Shown in pieces: positions 5,499-6,969 of a DNA stretch of 6,969 nucleotides. The position numbers were made by a program, and so were the translations under genes. Positions within the stretch are counted from its first letter, which is position 1; every line of letters starts with the position of its first letter. The notes under the pieces are model-generated. The model worked only from the letters and a program-made list of their open reading frames with translations, was not told where the DNA came from and searched no databases. This stretch comes from Desulfonema limicola (GTDB lineage Bacteria; Desulfobacterota; Desulfobacteria; Desulfobacterales; DYRC01): positions 1-6,969 of the forward strand of contig DYRC01000219.1 of assembly GCA_020718925.1 (NCBI GenBank), read 5' to 3'.

Positions 5499-6422
5499 AT
5501 GGAGAAAAAAATTTTATTGGCAGTTGATGATTCCGCTCATTCCAAAAATGCGGTTCGTTATGCTGTGAAAATGTCATTATTTGTCAAGGAATTGTCTTAC
5601 ACCTTGTTCAATGTTCAGCCGGATATTTCATGCTTTCTGGCAGACGAGGCAAAAACCAATCTGAGAGCGCAGTCTGCTTTGGAAAAACTGAAAAAGAAAA
5701 ATGCGGAAAAATCGCTGCTCATGCTGGAAAGACACAGAGCCTTGATGACAGAACTGGGTATTGATTCAAAACGCATCGAACTCAAAACTCAGCCGAAAAA
5801 AATCGGCACTGCCAAAGATATTATCGAATTTGCTCAGGAAAAAAGATATGATGCGATTGTGGTGGGCAGACGGGGGCTTTCAAGGATGCAGGAAGTTCTG
5901 ATGGGGAGCCTGACCACCAAGCTTTTAGAACATTCCCGCATTATTCCGGTATGGGTGGTGGACGGAGATGTCGTATCGCCGAAAATCATGGCAGCTATTG
6001 ACGGCTCCGAAACCTCGTTCAGAGCCATAGATCATTTAAGCTTTATGCTCGGCGGAAATCCCAATGTTACGATTACCCTCTTTCATGTCATTCCGAAAGT
6101 CGGCGCGTATTGCGAGCTTGATGCTGACGATAAAGACATTGAAGAATTGATTTTAAGCGGCAATAAAACCTGCATGGCACATTTTAACACGCTGGCACAC
6201 AAAAAATTCAAGGACGCAGGCATCAGCGAAAAACAGATTCAGATCAAGGAAGTTCCCTGCACCATGAATGTCGGCAAGATGGTTATAGATGAAATAAAAA
6301 AAGGTGGCTACGGAACGGTGGTTATCGGCAGACGGGGAACGAACAAAGCGTTTTTTATGGGCAGTGTGTCTCAATATGTACTTGAAAGAACTTCTGATTC
6401 AGCATTATGGCTCATTTCTTAA
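5499..6422 (+). CDS. Tandem-domain universal stress protein (UspA family)
   Basis: 307 residues with two Usp domains, cytoplasmic. Domain 1 (about 3-155) starts KILLAVDDSAHSKNAVRYA and contains the ATP-binding signature G-2x-G-9x-G-S (Gly123, Gly126, Gly136, Ser137). Domain 2 (about 161-307) starts KIMAAIDGSETSFRAIDHL and carries GRRGTNKAFFMGS (277-289), where the second spacing is 7 instead of 9 residues. A charged, probably helical segment (residues 58-84) lies within domain 1. Usp proteins bind ATP or other ligands and help cells survive starvation, oxygen or other stress; no specific target can be named. ATG 5499 is preferred over the GTG at 5496 because GGGGAGG then sits at a normal 7-base distance. 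The gene has its own likely promoter and appears monocistronic, with hairpins downstream. Confidence 0.92.
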   Translation: MEKKILLAVDDSAHSKNAVRYAVKMSLFVKELSYTLFNVQPDISCFLADEAKTNLRAQSALEKLKKKNAEKSLLMLERHRALMTELGIDSKRIELKTQPKKIGTAKDIIEFAQEKRYDAIVVGRRGLSRMQEVLMGSLTTKLLEHSRIIPVWVVDGDVVSPKIMAAIDGSETSFRAIDHLSFMLGGNPNVTITLFHVIPKVGAYCELDADDKDIEELILSGNKTCMAHFNTLAHKKFKDAGISEKQIQIKEVPCTMNVGKMVIDEIKKGGYGTVVIGRRGTNKAFFMGSVSQYVLERTSDSALWLIS

Positions 6423-6433
6423 CTAAAGTCTGA

Positions 6434-6569
6434 ACCGATTCACCATCTCCGTAAGATATTACCCGGAAATGAATTTCCGGGCTATTATGTGTCGTCCCTA
6501 CGGGACTTTTTTTATCCTGTAGGGATAACCAACCCGTAACAGTGCGGCAATTTATTGCCGGGAATCGGT
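6434..6569. repeat. Structured intergenic element: three hairpins closed by an outer stem (candidate REP/MITE-like repeat)
   Basis: ACCGATTC (6434-6441) pairs with GAATCGGT (6562-6569), closing a region with three hairpins in order. Hairpin 1 is CCCGGAAAT/ATTTCCGGG (6462-6470 with 6473-6481). Hairpin 2 is the 11-bp stem 6495-6505 with 6515-6525 (one G-U), loop CTTTTTTTA. Hairpin 3 is CGGCAAT/ATTGCCG (6545-6551 with 6554-6560). Such a clover-like layout is typical of interspersed bacterial repeats (REP/BIME or miniature transposable elements) and also of structured RNAs. Only one copy lies in this window, so repetitiveness is not shown. Translating the minus strand gives a 60-codon frame that looks like a by-product of the element. 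Confidence 0.55.
6494..6513 (+). terminator. Possible intrinsic terminator of the usp gene
   Basis: GTCCC-TAC-GGGAC followed by seven Ts (6507-6513) has terminator form on the strand of the upstream stress-protein gene, whose stop is at 6422. The stem is only 5 bp, and the same 5' arm can instead pair with 6515-6525 in a longer hairpin that buries the T-run in its loop. Confidence 0.5.
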
Positions 6570-6587
6570 GAATAAATATTTCTTTCC

Positions 6588-6599
6588 GAATCATGATTC
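6588..6599. repeat. Perfect 12-bp palindrome
   Basis: GAATCATGATTC is fully self-complementary and overlaps the start of the first copy of the 14-bp repeat at 6596. It could be a protein-binding site; nothing identifies the protein. Confidence 0.5.
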
Positions 6600-6719
6600 A
6601 GGAAATATCAGTATAATTCATTATTAATGAAACGTCAGCCATCTCCTCAGATTCAGGAAATATCCTGTATATGTTCTGATTCATAAAATATGATTCTAAT
6701 TCATTATTCAGGAAATATC
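6596..6719 (+). repeat. Three copies of a 14-bp direct repeat at exact 55-bp period
   Basis: ATTCAGGAAATATC occurs at 6596-6609, 6651-6664 and 6706-6719, so start-to-start distances are 55 and 55. Similarity continues weakly after each copy (TATA followed by TTC, and TTCTGAT in copies 2 and 3), and a CTCCTC-containing stretch recurs after copies 1 and 3. It reads as a diverged tandem array of about 55-bp units rather than a CRISPR: the repeat is too short and the spacers are themselves related. Confidence 0.7.
6617..6631. repeat. 15-nt inverted repeat in the first 55-bp unit
   Basis: TTCATTA-T-TAATGAA, 7-bp perfect arms around one central base. It lies between repeat copies 1 and 2. AT-rich, so chance occurrence is quite possible. 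Confidence 0.35.
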
Positions 6720-6969
6720 AATATATTTCTGATGCCTCCTCTGAAAAACAATCCGTCACACAAAAAAATATTGGCATGGTTAAAATTATGTATTATTTTG
6801 AAACAAATTTTTAACTGAGGCGGATTTGAATTTATCTTCCTTATTTCTGAATCAGGATAGAAGAATTTCGGAAGGATTTGCAGGATAGTGCGTGAAAATG
6901 AGATTCGTAAAATAGATTAGGAGTTACGCAGTTGAATAACTGAGTTGAAAATGGTATGTTATTTTTTAT
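6720..6969. other. Gene-free AT-rich tail with degenerate AGGAT repeats
   Basis: No frame longer than about 43 codons with a ribosome binding site is visible. CAGGATAG occurs at 6853-6860 and 6881-6888, with a related AAGGATTTG at 6873-6880 between them. Near the right edge CAGTT-GAAT-AACTG (6929-6942) forms a short inverted repeat next to GGAGTTACGCAG (6920-6931). I see no tRNA, promoter of good quality or known gene end here. Confidence 0.5.

Noticed and set aside
6412..6594. 60-codon minus-strand frame covering the three-hairpin element
   Set aside because: It is antisense to the structured repeat, has no convincing ribosome binding site, and its translation follows the hairpin arms rather than a protein pattern.
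6596..6719. CRISPR array
   Set aside because: Repeats are 14 bp, spacers are 41 bp and related to each other, and no cas gene is present; a degenerate tandem repeat explains it better.
6690..6818. 43-codon plus-strand frame in the 55-bp repeat region
   Set aside because: It runs through the repeat array, has no ribosome binding site and no recognisable protein features.

Overview
The window looks like chromosomal DNA of an anaerobic or microaerophilic Gram-negative bacterium, most plausibly a sulfate-reducer-like Desulfobacterota. The clues are an FmdE-family protein heading a metal/chelate-type ABC transporter operon, a class 1B dihydroorotate dehydrogenase, a rubrerythrin-type diiron protein, a tandem universal stress protein, and a signal peptide on a periplasmic-type protein. 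The lineage is an inference from gene content and base composition (moderate G+C, AT-rich intergenic DNA), not a database match.

Layout. Positions 1-2376 are a minus-strand operon read right to left: fmdE, then a FecCD-type permease (4-nt ATGA overlap), then its ATPase (7-nt overlap), which runs off the left edge. The operon is preceded by a sigma70-like promoter at 2527-2555, a perfect 20-nt palindrome, and a strong hairpin plus T-run lying between the promoter and the fmdE ribosome binding site. This arrangement suggests an attenuated leader. Positions 2762-5297 are a plus-strand group: pyrD (class 1B), a ferritin-like diiron protein, a secreted chalcone-isomerase-like protein, an intrinsic terminator, and then a PaaI-type hotdog thioesterase whose ribosome binding site follows the terminator immediately. 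Positions 5499-6422 encode a two-domain universal stress protein behind its own promoter and a small hairpin that overlaps its ribosome binding site.

The last 547 bases (6423-6969) contain no convincing gene. They hold a compact 136-nt element made of three hairpins closed by an 8-bp outer stem (6434-6569), three copies of a 14-bp repeat at an exact 55-bp period (6596-6719), degenerate AGGAT repeats, and an AT-rich tail with small inverted repeats. This is repeat-rich accessory intergenic DNA.

How the genes relate. The left operon is probably uptake of a metal, oxyanion or metal-chelate cofactor, with FmdE as an accessory metal or cofactor protein; the substrate-binding protein is not in view. 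The right group mixes pyrimidine synthesis with likely oxidative-stress functions (diiron protein, universal stress protein) and does not form one obvious pathway. The points most worth a second look are the fmdE leader, the three-hairpin element and the 55-bp periodic repeat.
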